Shown here piece after piece: positions 31,201 to 35,522 of a stretch of 35,522 nucleotides of DNA. The notes below the pieces were generated by a model. The model ran no database searches. It had not been told where the DNA came from and saw only the letters and a program-made list of their open reading frames with translations. This stretch comes from Phoronis australis (Eukaryota > Phoronida > Phoronidae): positions 1-35,522 of the forward strand of contig NMRA01001246.1 in NCBI GenBank assembly GCA_002633005.1, in the 5' to 3' direction. Position numbers and translations under genes: made by a program. Positions within the stretch are counted from its first letter, which is position 1, and each line of letters opens with the position of its first letter.

Positions 31201-31924
31201 TTAGAAAGATCCAACGTACAGTGTGAGAAAAAGTTTTTCACTCTCTAAAGAAAACGTGACAATTTGGAAAAAATCTTAAGCTAAAAAATGCTCGAGATGG
31301 GTTGCTCTAATACTGCTGCTTATAACGTGAACAAAAGAGACATGTCAGTTCGTAAATGTATTCATTTTCATTGAAAAGCTCTCCAGTGCTGTATCACAAC
31401 GATGACTCGCACTCGTCGTTTTTTCAGTTGGCGCATTTGCTTGGCGTTACTGACGCTTTCTACAGATCGAAATTTTAAGGCAATGCTAGCAGTCACCGAA
31501 ATAAGCAAATTTTTGTTCGTGTTTCAGAAACTGTGCCCCGCGGCAAGTACAATTTCAAAAACATAAAATATGTTTAATGTTTTTGCTAAAATAATATTAT
31601 CCTGTAAAAGGTCAATTTTTGCATTGTTTCATGTAAAACAAAGGTTCATTGCAGCAGAAGTAATCGTTTCGGTCACAGCACTACTAATATAACAAGCGTG
31701 GCGCGTTACGTTTTGAGATATTTTTGATACGATTGTAACTAACACGTCACTTGTGAACCAACTGCAATAAATGAAGAAAGTGTTAAAAAATATGGCACCC
31801 AAATTGATCAACAGTCGAAAAGTCACTAGACACGGAAAAATCCTCCCCTTACCTTGGGTATGACAACCAACAGAGTAATGTGAAGCCACAGGCGTGACGT
31901 CGATGCTGGTACATGTATAATCAT
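192..31924 (-). CDS. VWDE: VWDE-like multi-exon gene: D8C, VWD, EGF, Cys-repeat, mucin-stalk, single-pass membrane protein
   Basis: Rebuilt from 23 exons listed separately; intron phases agree at every junction and the sum is 4,980 nt (1,659 residues plus stop) if the two tentative 5' exons are right. Approximate residues: D8C 33-103; Cys-rich module 104-172; small Cys exon 173-193; Ig-like region 194-330; beta-rich linker 331-474; VWD 475-675; Arg5 site exon 676-766; helical Cys region and EGF 767-910; IPT-like 911-1043; four Cys repeats 1044-1195; Thr/Ser stalk 1196-1568; transmembrane helix about 1569-1590; tail to 1659. Order and motifs up to the first Cys repeat follow vertebrate VWDE (family knowledge). 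VWDE instead continues with EGF repeats, so the stalk and anchor differ. Likely an extracellular adhesion or receptor protein; ligand unknown. The symbol denotes family likeness, not proven orthology. The 5' end is the least certain part. Confidence 0.88.
379..1716 (-). other. Last intron, with TA and GACA microsatellites
   Basis: Intron between the stalk/TM exon and the tail exon. It holds a TA dinucleotide run (about 1165-1210) and a GACA tetranucleotide run (about 1237-1260). Plus-strand reading is open across 412-876 but shows no recognisable domain or splice context. Nothing else seen. Confidence 0.6.
1165..1260. repeat. TA and GACA microsatellites
   Basis: A run of about 22 TA/AT dinucleotides to about 1210, then catacatacgtgcatgcatg and about six GACA units. 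Simple-sequence repeats; likely length-variable. Confidence 0.9.
1717..2923 (-). CDS. VWDE-like gene exon: Thr/Ser-rich mucin-like stalk and transmembrane helix
   Basis: 1,207 nt, phase 1 to 2, acceptor TTTCGTTTTTTTAG and donor ACAAG|GTAAGT. It opens ASGCAVTTKTSVQTTSQE and continues as about 370 residues dominated by Thr and Ser, expected to be heavily O-glycosylated. It includes about four 25-residue repeats of the type GVDTTTGTGTSDTSTVVETT. Then follow MRPLYVGLIAGS and a hydrophobic run (VLVVVLAVVAAVV) and a basic stop-transfer HVGKGKTR. It matches the plan of a membrane mucin stalk. A TAA codon overlaps the donor (1713-1715). Confidence 0.88.
2503..2829 (-). repeat. 75-bp coding minisatellite in the mucin stalk
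   Basis: The word gagatgtggtttcaacaaca recurs near 2524, 2599, 2674 and 2749, a 75-bp period with about 4.3 copies. The period is a multiple of three, so each copy encodes 25 residues in the same frame. Copies differ by a few substitutions. Confidence 0.92.
3501..3618 (-). CDS. VWDE-like gene exon: Cys-rich repeat 4
   Basis: 118 nt, phase 0 to 1, acceptor GACGTTGCAG and donor CTAG|GTGAGC. Unit: FCLIDGQCFKNGSRNPSN, CEIC, QNWTRDVL. Both an NGS and an NWT sequon are present. It is the last repeat before the stalk; the phase change to 1 matches the next exon's CT start. Confidence 0.9.
4249..4359 (-). CDS. VWDE-like gene exon: Cys-rich repeat 3
   Basis: 111 nt, phase 0-0, acceptor TTTTATCAG and donor TAC|GTAAGT. 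Unit: SCLIGGSCYAGGQTNPSN, CEIC, STSWTNKY, one residue shorter than repeats 1 and 2. Confidence 0.92.
4859..4972 (-). CDS. VWDE-like gene exon: Cys-rich repeat 2
   Basis: 114 nt, phase 0-0, acceptor AATTCAATTGCAG and donor CAT|GTGCGT. A unit of the same length and cysteine spacing as repeat 1: SCLIQGQCYQDQDVNPAN, CELC, VEWTKKH. A duplicated exon. Confidence 0.92.
5357..5470 (-). CDS. VWDE-like gene exon: Cys-rich repeat 1
   Basis: A 114-nt phase 0-0 exon, acceptor TTCTGTTTTCAG and donor TAC|GTAAGA. It encodes one 38-residue unit: NNSCLIGGFCYGPGDVNPSN, then ACEFC and EWTPKY. This is the C-L-I-x-G-x-C-Y ... N-P-S-N-x-C-E-x-C unit that follows the IPT-like region in VWDE. Confidence 0.92.
5471..6397 (-). 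other. Intron before Cys-repeat array
   Basis: A 927-bp intron between the IPT-like exon and Cys repeat 1. I see no domain, repeat or RNA in it. Confidence 0.5.
6398..6661 (-). CDS. VWDE-like gene exon: IPT-like region with RARRS site
   Basis: 264 nt, phase 0-0, acceptor TTCCACGTGTAG and donor AAG|GTAAGA. It encodes ELETFNEVFCPLPKPRARRS, then YQIGVSNDGVNVSEKVTF and YDSLCISC, a close match in pattern to VWDE's V.ISNDG..FS...F.LYD..C..C. R-A-R-R before Ser (6548-6562) is a furin-type motif. NTT and NVS sequons present. Confidence 0.9.
6960..7320 (-). mobile_element. Degenerate non-autonomous element fragment with G-rich tracts
   Basis: Inside the intron 6662-7902. The minus strand begins CAGTAGCGGATCTAGGATAC followed by G-rich runs, a start motif common to dispersed non-autonomous elements of many marine invertebrates (from memory), and ends near a second G tract at 7009-7019. 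The rest is CA/GCA-rich. No transposase frame is visible. The family is not assigned. Confidence 0.4.
7903..8093 (-). CDS. VWDE-like gene exon: second half of EGF and start of IPT-like region
   Basis: 191 nt, phase 1 to 0, acceptor GGTATTTCCAG and donor GAG|GTAGGT. It completes the EGF (ECSCDEGFIGSDC), then encodes GLCDVKVRPCEG and FVDSEKLTCHLDSLE, the IPT-like part of VWDE. A second donor 57 nt downstream (CTC|GTAAGT, exon end 7846) also keeps frame and would add 19 residues with an extra Cys. The shorter form fits the family better. Confidence 0.85.
8723..8942 (-). CDS. VWDE-like gene exon: helical Cys region part 2 and first half of EGF
   Basis: 220 nt, phase 0 to 1, acceptor GCGTTTTGCAG and donor GAAG|GTCGGT. 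It opens LSDSYDWADTNIEIIQMKC (end of the helical module), then has sequons NST, NGT and NAT, and finishes with the EGF start CPGNCSGHGVCKE. The unusual donor is fixed by phase: it is the position that joins to GECSCDEGF. Confidence 0.88.
8943..10185 (-). other. Intron with an unassigned two-strand-open segment
   Basis: Intron between the EGF-start exon and the helical Cys exon. About 9358-9772 is open on both strands (over 85 codons each) and more GC-rich than the surroundings, like a dispersed repeat or old retroelement piece. I recognise no domain. Nothing noted in the rest. Confidence 0.35.
10186..10341 (-). CDS. VWDE-like gene exon: helical Cys region before EGF, part 1
   Basis: 156 nt, phase 0-0, acceptor ACTTATTTCAG and donor AAA|GTAAGG. 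It encodes SFPTPSGITHEKAKSFC, then LVESCIQDIK, the VWDE C..L...F..AV..CV.D segment, a probably alpha-helical Cys-containing module between the basic site and the EGF. It joins LSDSYDWAD in the next exon. Confidence 0.9.
10608..10881 (-). CDS. VWDE-like gene exon: post-VWD segment with polybasic site
   Basis: 274 nt, phase 2 to 0, acceptor TTAATTTGCAG and donor CCT|GTAAGT. It encodes IPAGQSLL, YCEC, then DRCRRRRRSATYTD. VWDE has SLF...YCSC...RRKRE at the same place. Five consecutive Arg before Ser form a strong proprotein-convertase candidate (10680-10700), and an acidic stretch (DHIDDDEN) follows. Confidence 0.9.
10922..10951. repeat. Interrupted CAA/AAC simple repeat
   Basis: A run of AAC/CAA units directly upstream of the 10881 exon acceptor on the minus strand, where it reads as a GTT/TTG tract. 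Confidence 0.8.
14335..14483 (-). other. Candidate cryptic or alternative exon (frame-breaking)
   Basis: An open 149-nt segment with acceptor TCTTCGACAG in the right phase (2) for the VWD exon upstream and a consensus donor TTG|GTAAGT. It encodes WSQIRKRPNVTIFVYNC and a four-cysteine stretch. It exits in phase 1, so joining to the exon at 10881 hits TAG after about 33 further codons. It may be a poison exon, an exon of a truncated isoform, an old exon relic, or chance. V-x-V-Y-N-C recalls plexin-type extracellular segments, but only weakly. Confidence 0.3.
15040..15105 (+). mobile_element. tRNA-derived SINE remnant
   Basis: The segment gagcccgctgatatatagg followed by gtcgtgagttcgatccttgc resembles the anticodon-to-TPsiC half of a tRNA-derived SINE: gagttcgatcc is close to a pol III B box (GGTTCRANNCC). 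No clean A box or tRNA cloverleaf is visible, so it is not called a tRNA gene. Confidence 0.4.
15269..15477 (-). CDS. VWDE-like gene exon: VWD C-terminal half with GMCG motif
   Basis: 209 nt, phase 0 to 2, acceptor TTCTGCTTCAG and donor TATAG|GTAAAA. It encodes VHMPSGTIVKV, then HGNTEGMCGSMNDNTGDDMW, the VWD 'GLCG.F...DDF' hallmark, and ends AQQFMAKYR. The split AG joins the G at 10881 to make Arg, giving KYRIPAGQSL, the expected W/YR.P.GxSLF junction. Confidence 0.92.
15987..16276 (+). repeat. Repeat module copy 1 (truncated)
   Basis: About 290 bp, shared with 16293-16720 and, inverted, with 17010-17395. Shared words include tcgcctctgcttt, acgaaacg.cgagttattct and gaaaatgtcgtct. After tataat it jumps to tttaatgaatt, the sequence that follows the ORF stop in copy 2, so it looks like an internal-deletion derivative. 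Confidence 0.8.
16293..16720 (+). repeat. Repeat module copy 2 (with intact small ORF)
   Basis: Direct repeat of copy 1 and inverted relative to copy 3. It contains the complete small ORF 16535-16663 and downstream sequence (gaattaaag, ggaattgtgcg) also found in copy 3. Confidence 0.8.
16535..16663 (+). CDS. Small ORF in repeat module, 42 codons
   Basis: ATG to TAA within repeat copy 2. The peptide starts MSSTKVCYHWLLSIMSKAKN and ends with an acidic LEIDDLQGREND. The inverted copy at 17065-17184 encodes a 39-residue relative, with a two-residue in-frame length difference. It may be the N-terminal remnant or whole product of a mobile element. No family recognised; expression unproven. Confidence 0.35.
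   Translation: MSSTKVCYHWLLSIMSKAKNPEDMFNTFELEIDDLQGRENDR
16871..16910. repeat. Short hairpin in the spacer of the inverted module
   Basis: TTATTCAAC, loop ACGC, GTTGAATAA: a perfect 9-bp stem between repeat copies 2 and 3. Confidence 0.6.
17010..17395 (-). repeat. Repeat module copy 3 (inverted)
   Basis: Read on the minus strand it matches copies 1 and 2 from the CGACTCG region through the ATG of the small ORF and about 50 bp past its stop. With copy 2 it forms imperfect inverted arms around a spacer of about 290 bp. Confidence 0.8.
17065..17184 (-). CDS. Small ORF in inverted repeat module, 39 codons
   Basis: ATG 17184-17182 to TGA 17067-17065. The peptide starts MSSTKVGYQWLLSIMSKLKD and ends LEIDDLEASEYD. 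In the first 17 codons it differs from the copy-2 ORF at four bases, two of them synonymous. Unknown function. Confidence 0.35.
   Translation of the reverse strand: MSSTKVGYQWLLSIMSKLKDPDGKFSQLEIDDLEASEYD
18060..18720. repeat. Tandem duplication of about 330 bp
   Basis: Two diverged direct copies (about 18070-18390 and 18400-18720). Shared words include agacataatcagttcatggt, ttattttggattgactactt and aagcaaaatctgttgtgtt. The copies differ by scattered substitutions and small indels. Confidence 0.85.
18480..18743 (-). CDS. Unassigned small ORF in second copy of tandem duplication
   Basis: An ATG-initiated frame of 87 codons: MNVFIVSLSNDRQ, ... VTLKSTELTYGFSLELKTS, VVAKLDLAINNETPQTQQ. The equivalent frame in the first copy is broken by an in-frame stop and indels. 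It could be a transposon-derived exon or a chance frame; no family recognised, and it does not fit the VWDE exon chain. Confidence 0.22.
   Translation of the reverse strand: MNVFIVSLSNDRQKVYASDVEQECGVTLKSTELTYGFSLELKTSVVAKLDLAINNETPQTQQILLNFCRTPSSQSKINFKLLFSTMN
19060..19299 (-). CDS. VWDE-like gene exon: VWD core
   Basis: 240 nt, phase 0-0, acceptor GCATTTCAAG and donor GAG|GTATGT. It encodes VQSLLQRCPG...TCNCGVAVRSATDIFVIERC, the VWD mid-segment with its conserved CNCG and DI/F pattern, and ends SYGRGTKLVQKNNGGTIE, which leads into the next exon's MPSGTIVKV strand. Confidence 0.92.
19510..19573 (-). CDS. VWDE-like gene exon: VWD strand exon
   Basis: 64 nt, phase 2 to 0, acceptor TTTATTTCTAG and donor GAG|GTGAGT. 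The split Arg codon completes FDGRRYDGHLEGVFLLYRN, followed by KKYPFE. G.F.LY is the conserved VWD strand after FDG. Confidence 0.9.
20676..21642. repeat. Tandem dispersed repeat with CCACTAG-GGCGC words and hairpin end
   Basis: Two diverged units spaced about 435 bp share acatgccaattttcacaat, tagaggggtggacgtcaaa, aaaatggccactag.tggcgc and gttgaggacctt.gaagata. The 3' end has GACGCCGGACG/CCCGGAC iterations and a 14-bp stem hairpin (21611-21642: TATGCGACCACATA, TAAA, TATGTGGGCGCATA, one mismatch). Typical of a non-autonomous invertebrate element; family not assigned. Confidence 0.8.
20867..21317 (+). promoter_or_regulatory. Three CTCF-consensus-like words in a repeat
   Basis: CCACTAGATGGCGC (20867-20880), CCACTAGGGGGAGC (21011-21024) and CCACTAGGTGGCGC (21304-21317) fit the known bilaterian CTCF core CCASYAGRKGGC. 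They sit at equivalent places of the repeat units, so they may be an element property with no binding. Confidence 0.3.
22899..22987 (-). CDS. VWDE-like gene exon: start of VWD domain
   Basis: 89 nt, phase 0 to 2, acceptor AATGGTAG and donor GGTAG|GTAAGT. It encodes IRDQDEAKTLNRYC, then STHDPVITTFDG, the VWD opening (usually C...GDPH..TFDG). The GDPH His is replaced (HDPV), while TFDG is kept. A nearer AG (ATTAG) would give a phase that the preceding exon cannot supply. Confidence 0.87.
22988..24294 (-). other. Intron between linker exon and VWD start
   Basis: About 1.3 kb, phase 0. A hydrophobic plus-strand frame at 24028-24345 overlaps the exon edge and is probably chance in AT-rich sequence. 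No repeat or RNA recognised. Confidence 0.5.
24295..24726 (-). CDS. VWDE-like gene exon: pre-VWD beta-rich linker
   Basis: 432 nt, phase 0-0, acceptor TACGCTTTAG and donor TCG|GTAATT. It starts VVTKHIDVREGENADVQFA and ends HPAWLDYVVEDVS; the VREGE...STIP and C...DFEV motifs match the VWDE segment immediately before VWD. An upstream donor (GATTAC|GTAGTG) is also in frame; the later one is chosen because EDVSVMIRDQDEAK then resembles the family's PDIQVKV-type lead into VWD. It carries sequon NHT near the C-terminus. Confidence 0.87.
24727..27038 (-). other. 2.3-kb intron with 20-bp minisatellite (GC donor side)
   Basis: Begins with the GCAAGT donor at 27038 and ends at acceptor CTTTAG before 24726. 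It contains the 20-bp minisatellite 25611-25936. The rest is AT-rich with no recognisable feature. Confidence 0.6.
25611..25936. repeat. 20-bp minisatellite, about 16 copies, containing an N
   Basis: Unit ctatcccatccaatgaaaat with small variants (ctgtctc, gtatccc). Twelve units run in register to 25850, where the base is N; a partial unit then breaks the register, followed by four more units. The N and phase break suggest a collapsed or mis-joined array. Open minus-strand frames here are by-products of the repeat. Confidence 0.95.
27039..27125 (-). CDS. VWDE-like gene exon: Ig-like region, second part, GC donor
   Basis: 87 nt, phase 0-0. Acceptor TGCTGCGTTGTAG leads into VHCVVQAHYNW, and the exon ends SSEYWAGLE. 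This is the segment VWDE has here (C-x-V followed by a FYAGI-like motif), so it fills a gap that joining the flanking exons would leave. The last motif is reached only if the donor is GAG|GCAAGT, a GC-AG intron. A GT donor 33 nt earlier (TGG|GTGAGA, exon end 27072) would keep frame but lose YWAGLE. Confidence 0.8.
27126..28189 (-). other. Intron with a repeat-like open segment
   Basis: The stretch 27896-28154 is open in more than one frame on both strands and starts, on the minus strand, with an acceptor-like TATTTATTTTCCAG only 35 bp after the true donor at 28189. It fits no expected VWDE segment and is probably a dispersed repeat. Nothing else noted. Confidence 0.4.
28190..28512 (-). CDS. 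VWDE-like gene exon: Ig-like region, first part
   Basis: 323 nt, phase 1 to 0, acceptor TACATGTAG and donor AAC|GTAAGT. It encodes a beta-rich segment with IQFHCSMEDDNS and LFFNVRWFINNEEV, matching the C...F.VRW pattern before the VWD region in VWDE. N-glycosylation sequon NRT near the end. The second Cys of the fold lies in the next exon (27039-27125). Confidence 0.88.
29113..29175 (-). CDS. VWDE-like gene exon: short CPAGQ...GC segment
   Basis: A 63-nt phase 1-1 exon with acceptor TTAATTTTCAG and donor AGCA|GTGAGT. It encodes CPAGQTSFTGFPPGC, a short two-cysteine linker seen at this position in invertebrate VWDE-like proteins (from memory of the family). It is too short to identify alone; phase, splice sites and order support it. 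Confidence 0.82.
29891..30097 (-). CDS. VWDE-like gene exon: Cys-rich module after D8C
   Basis: 207 nt, phase 1-1, acceptor TTCTATTTTAG and donor CAG|GTAATG. It encodes a module with a CC pair (DFCCFQVEEIELRNC) and FVVYKLPRPSGCPTGYC, the segment that follows D8C in VWDE proteins, where a CC...V.NC...YVY.L pattern ends near YC. Extracellular; probably packs against D8C. Confidence 0.88.
30408..30620 (-). CDS. VWDE-like gene exon: D8C domain
   Basis: A 213-nt symmetric phase 1-1 exon. It carries the D8C (uromodulin/OIT3/VWDE N-terminal) signature: CDRALDSGWYRF, then MPTTCVEPYHCGTKYPGW. Acceptor TTTTAAG with an in-frame TAA just upstream fixes the exon start; the donor is ATGG|GTACGT. D8C modules usually open secreted or membrane extracellular proteins. 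It resembles the plus-strand D8C exon at 34489-34704 in length, phase and donor. Confidence 0.9.
31220..31244 (-). CDS. Candidate 25-nt microexon linking leader and D8C exon
   Basis: A pyrimidine-rich acceptor (GTTTTCTTTAG) is followed by 25 nt ending CACACT at a GTACGT donor. It would encode RVKNFFSH plus one base, converting phase 0 (leader) to phase 1 (D8C). GTACGT is also the donor used by both D8C exons in the window. The evidence is only phase repair plus splice sites, so this is weak. Confidence 0.28.
31853..31924 (-). CDS. Candidate signal-peptide exon of the VWDE-like gene
   Basis: ATG at 31924-31922 with A at -3 opens a 24-codon frame with a hydrophobic core LWLHITLLVVIP after a single Arg, ending CCCAAG before a strong donor GTAAGG. 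It was the only signal-peptide-like start with a good donor that I found upstream of the D8C exon. It ends in phase 0, whereas the D8C exon starts in phase 1, so it needs a linking exon (see 31220-31244). A second frame on the same DNA is also hydrophobic (GFTLLCWLSYP). Tentative. Confidence 0.35.
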
Positions 31925-32674
31925 TTTATATGTACATGCACGAATTGCAGTTGAGGAAATGAAACATGTTCCTTGGCTGATTTACTTTTTGTATTTCATT
32001 TGGAATTTTTCATTCTGCGCGACGTCTGGCGTCTTTGATTGCTCCTTTCAACTTTAGTTCTTTAGTTATTGTTTGTGTTGCCCACACGAACAGTTAATCT
32101 ATTGAACAGCAAGGCCCCGTGTGAGGTACATGTAACAACAAAAGGCAAAGTCGCCATTCACGTGAGAATACCGAACGAATGACAAGGGGTGGTTTAAAAA
32201 TAGTTGTCGTGGAAAACCAGGTGAATAATCAAGGAACGAAATTAAAGAGACGAAAATTTTTAATTGATTATTTGTTTCAATCGAAAATCAAAACACCTTT
32301 AATTTCGAATAGCGTAGTAACTTAGAACGCATCATACAAAAGTGTTGCGGAGAAAATAAAAAGTGATTATCCGGGATGTATTTGAGCTCTCAGTGTATTA
32401 AATCTCCTTGCAATTTTTTAAAAACTAATCTAAAAATATTAGCTTTGAATGGAAACTAAACTTCTACCCTGAGCGCCCAAATCTTTGTAGGTGATGGTAG
32501 TTAATTTCAACCCTGTGAATGATGCAGTTCTGTTTTTCCATTAAGGAAATTAGGTCACGGTCGATCATTTCCTGCTTCACATCTGTAGGTACACAGTAGG
32601 ACTCGAGTGAATAAGGAACAGTTTAAAGCTGTAACTGATACAATAAGTTTGGCAAGAGGGAATGTCTTCTTAAA
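31925..32674. promoter_or_regulatory. Presumed divergent promoter region between the two D8C genes
   Basis: A 750-bp non-coding interval between the two predicted start codons, which face away from each other. Both transcription starts should lie near or in it. I see no convincing TATA box or initiator. If the 31924 start is wrong, the interval would extend from 30621. Confidence 0.35.
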
Positions 32675-32747
32675 ATGACATTAAGTACGAGACTAGAGTG
32701 CGTCGTATTGGTAATATACGTGTTCGACAGTACAAGAATGTTGGCAA
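32675..32747 (+). CDS. Leader exon of second D8C gene
   Basis: ATG at 32675 with A at -3 opens 24 codons plus one base and ends at a consensus donor CAA|GTAAGT. The peptide is MTLSTRLE followed by a hydrophobic core CVVLVIYVF and DSTRMLA, a credible signal peptide. The phase-1 end matches the GT start of the D8C exon (making Ser), which supports the join. Confidence 0.65.
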
Positions 32748-34704
32748 GTAAGTTTGCATTTTGTAAACATTTTCAAGACTAGCCTAACCAAATACTTTAC
32801 GTCCTGATCATTGTGAACAGTTCTACCCTCCGTGCCTTCCCGTTGTTTAGTGTTGCGCCACTGAAACAACAACAGTAGCCAAAAACTCGCATTTTACGTT
32901 CAGTTACGTCCAGAGTGTTATTCGGGGTCCTTGTTAGTTCAGGGATCCTGGATGTGAGATAAAAACTGTGAAATAGCAACGTTATATTCCCTCTGGGGTT
33001 TGAGCCCTCCGGTTTCAGTTTGAAGATGTTGATGATAGGACCCCGAAATGTATTAAGTATCTACACAGATTCAGAACTAGAAGTCTCTCTCTTACCTAAG
33101 TTGTTTACAGAAATAAGCTTTATTTTATAATAGGATGCCTCGAAATCATTTAGTTGAATTTCTCATATTAAACAGCCATTGTTGAACCAAGTTCGTCCAG
33201 TTTTTTGAAATTTTTGTGAGGATTTACTGCTACCTGCGTGCTTAAGATGCCAGTGAAGGAACTTTTAAACACTACTCTTTGCGTTGATAGTAGACCCATT
33301 CAACTTTTAATTGTTAATATCTTTTACGACCAAACGGTCGTCTTATATGTTTAAAGGTAGTACCAGTGTGTTTCCTCAACGTCATTTTTCACAGAGAATA
33401 TTGAATTTTCCATAAACACGTTTTTTCACATGAAACTGGCAAACACCTTTTCTTTATTTTGTCACCTACCGACTTTTTCTGACATTTCCAAATCAATCTT
33501 TTTTAACCCGAGAACACGGATGTTAAAAATCAAGATTTCCCTTTTTTCACGAATTGTTAACGTCTTAACATTTGACAACAGACTTCTTGAACTAAAATAA
33601 CCTAGAAAGAAAATCCAAGACACACTTATGTAGCTAAATATACTGACTACTGTATAACTACTGTAAGAAGCAAAGCCATATTTGTGAATTTGTTGGCGAT
33701 TACCCTGAGGAACTAGTGGGTGCTATTTGACTCTCCAAGAGAAGTGAAGAGCCAGAATAATTTTGTTTTTACTGATGACCGTGTCCACTTAAAGGGGGTC
33801 AGGGTAGCTTGTATACATGTATGTAAGCTTTGGGCCAGGTGTTGCACCTGTGCCCCCTTCGGCCCTCGATGCCTCTGTCTACGTACAGGGTATATTGTTT
33901 TTGTATCATATTGGTTTGTATTGTATTGCATTCTGCTATGTATAATTATAATGAATAATAAATGTATGTAATGGTGTTCGTTGTCGTGTACGAGTCGACT
34001 GAGACCATAATATAGCAGTGGAAGGAAAAGTTACGAAATATTTCACCAGTACATGATGCACGTTGTCAGAAACACCAACTATTTTGTAGTGCACAAGAGA
34101 CTTAAAAAGAGTTGTTAGATTTGGCGTGATATAACAGACGGGCTAGTAGCAAAGTGTCCAGTTTAGTAACGACTAGTTCTTAGCCAAAGTATTGTAAACA
34201 ATCGTGCAACCAGCATAGTTCAAGAACAAAAAACAGATACAAAGACCCAACACTTATAAAGCAACTCAACGACTAAGAGTGACTGAACCAAAACATCAAT
34301 TCAGTGTTTTTAAAGCTGTGGTGATAACTCATTCACCGCGCAGTCGATTATTGTTCTCCGTGTTACCCTGACTTTTTGCTCTATGTTTTTTGGTGTAATG
34401 GTTCTCTTTTGCTGTGTTTTTGAAATATGTAGTTTTCAGGAGCTGATCTGGTTCTAAAAATTATCACTGAATATTTGATGTTCACAAGGTGGAGATGAGG
34501 ATCCGTGTAAGAGGAGAAATCGTGTGGAACTTGACGGTCAGATCTACCGCAGTGCCAACATGTCTTCCCCACATGGATCTCTGACGTGCGACCGTAACTT
34601 GAACGATGGTTGGTACTACTTTCACGCCAGTACGGGCTCGGCTATGGTCAACAGATGTGTGGAGACGCATCACTGTGGCACAAAAAATACTGCTTGGCTC
34701 TTGG
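32675..34704 (+). CDS. Second D8C-domain gene, 5' part (divergent; continues past window)
   Basis: Two exons are visible: a leader (32675-32747) and a D8C domain (34489-34704), joined in phase 1 across a 1,741-bp intron. The product starts with a signal peptide and one D8C module, as in VWDE, OIT3 and uromodulin-type proteins. The D8C exon is alike in length (216 versus 213 nt), phase (1-1) and donor (GTACGT) to that of the minus-strand gene, so the two probably arose by duplication. No further exon is evident in the remaining 818 bases. Confidence 0.75.
32748..34488 (+). other. First intron of second D8C gene
   Basis: 1,741 bp, GTAAGT donor and TTCACAAG acceptor. Nothing recognisable apart from a short hydrophobic frame at 34383 (see rejected items). 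Confidence 0.5.
34489..34704 (+). CDS. D8C-domain exon of second gene
   Basis: 216 nt, phase 1-1, acceptor GATGTTCACAAG and donor TTGG|GTACGT. D8C hallmarks: DPCKRRNRVELDGQIYRSA, CDRNLNDGWYYFHASTG, MVNRCVETHHCGTKNTAW. It aligns along its length with the minus-strand D8C exon. Confidence 0.9.
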
Positions 34705-35522
34705 GTACGTTGTTTCAGCCGTTTAGGACTGCGTGTTCTAAATAGCAGAATGGTTGCAAAACGTAAATAGCTACCCGTTTATGAGGCGTCTAATGAAGAG
34801 GTGGGTCGTAAAAATTATTTGTTTCTAAAAATACATTCCCGCTGTACGAGAGGTATTATTTTTGAAATATGCAACGCGTGTTCACCATTAAATTAGAGAC
34901 ATTGTTTGTTGCCTTTACGGCTAAAAAACGTATTTCTGTTTTTTTGTTGGATTGTCTGTTGAAGCTTTTGGTTTTAACACAGAGTTTCAAATCGCCGCTG
35001 TCTATTAAATATTTACTGAAATCAAGGCGGGTGACTTTACGAATTAACTTCCCTTAAAATAACCTTCTAAGTATGCCCTGTGAATTATCTCCGCCAGAAG
35101 TGTTTTTCTGTGACTTGATTGGTAGAAGGTCCGACTGTGTGCACCGGTGGTGAACTCAGAAAATGATATTTCTCGGCCATAATGTCAGTTTGGATCATAT
35201 GCATACCTAACGACTGGCGCAATTTATAAAACATCGTAGAGATCTGTATAGTAATAATAATGATGATGATAATGATAAAGATAAAGGTAATCCTAATCGT
35301 AATCATAATCGCAACAACAGTAATTACATGCTTTATTTACAGAGATTGAATGAGAAATACAAACATGTGAAACAAAAATGCTAATCTACTGCTTTGTCCT
35401 TTTAAAATACTAGAAATAGCCCTTATGGACTAAGTTGATTTATAGCAATAAAACATGAAAAGGACAGATGGACCGAGGTGTATACAAGGATGACATGAAA
35501 TGAGCAACGATAGAAACAGTCA
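34705..35522 (+). other. Second intron of second D8C gene, with TAA/GAT simple repeat
   Basis: Starts GTACGT and is not closed before the window ends. I find no segment matching the CC-containing module expected next. A TAATAATGATGATGATAATG simple repeat lies near 35252-35280. Confidence 0.5.

Noticed and set aside
34383-34454. Signal-peptide-like plus-strand frame MFFGVMVLFCCVFEI just upstream of the second D8C exon
   Set aside because: It could join D8C in phase only through a 60-bp intron with a weak donor (AT|GTAGTT). The leader at 32675-32747 has a consensus donor and correct phase, so it is preferred.

Overview
The window is intron-rich, AT-rich animal nuclear DNA. Its coding sequence comes in short exons bounded by GT-AG junctions, separated by introns of roughly 50 to 4,400 bases that carry minisatellites, dispersed repeats and transposon debris. 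There are no bacterial operons, Shine-Dalgarno sites or prokaryotic gene densities. Protein families and repeat style suggest a non-vertebrate marine animal. An anthozoan cnidarian is my best guess, but a hemichordate, lancelet or mollusc is not excluded.

Almost the whole window (about 192 to 31,900) is one minus-strand gene, rebuilt here from 23 exons whose splice phases agree from end to end. The encoded protein of about 1,660 residues has, in order: a tentative signal peptide, a D8C (uromodulin-type eight-cysteine) domain, a Cys-rich module, an Ig-like region, a von Willebrand D domain split over four exons, a segment with an Arg5 basic site, an EGF domain, an IPT-like region with a second furin-type site, four tandem Cys-rich repeats, a Thr/Ser-rich mucin-like stalk with a 75-bp coding minisatellite, one transmembrane helix and a cytoplasmic tail with an NPVY motif. 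The first two thirds match the N-terminal plan of vertebrate VWDE. The mucin stalk, membrane anchor and NPxY tail make it look like a cell-surface receptor or adhesion protein.

On the right, a second gene starts on the plus strand (leader exon 32675-32747, D8C exon 34489-34704) and runs off the window. It is a divergent head-to-head paralogue or relative. The roughly 0.75 to 2 kb between the two starts probably holds both promoters.

The introns hold a three-copy repeat module with a conserved 39-42 codon ORF (15987-17395), a 330-bp tandem duplication with one intact ORF (18060-18720), a tandem dispersed repeat rich in CTCF-like words and ending in a hairpin (20676-21642), and a 20-bp minisatellite containing an N (25611-25936). 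Splicing oddities include an apparent GC-AG intron, two pairs of in-frame competing donors, a stop codon sitting across the last donor, and a candidate frame-breaking cryptic exon.
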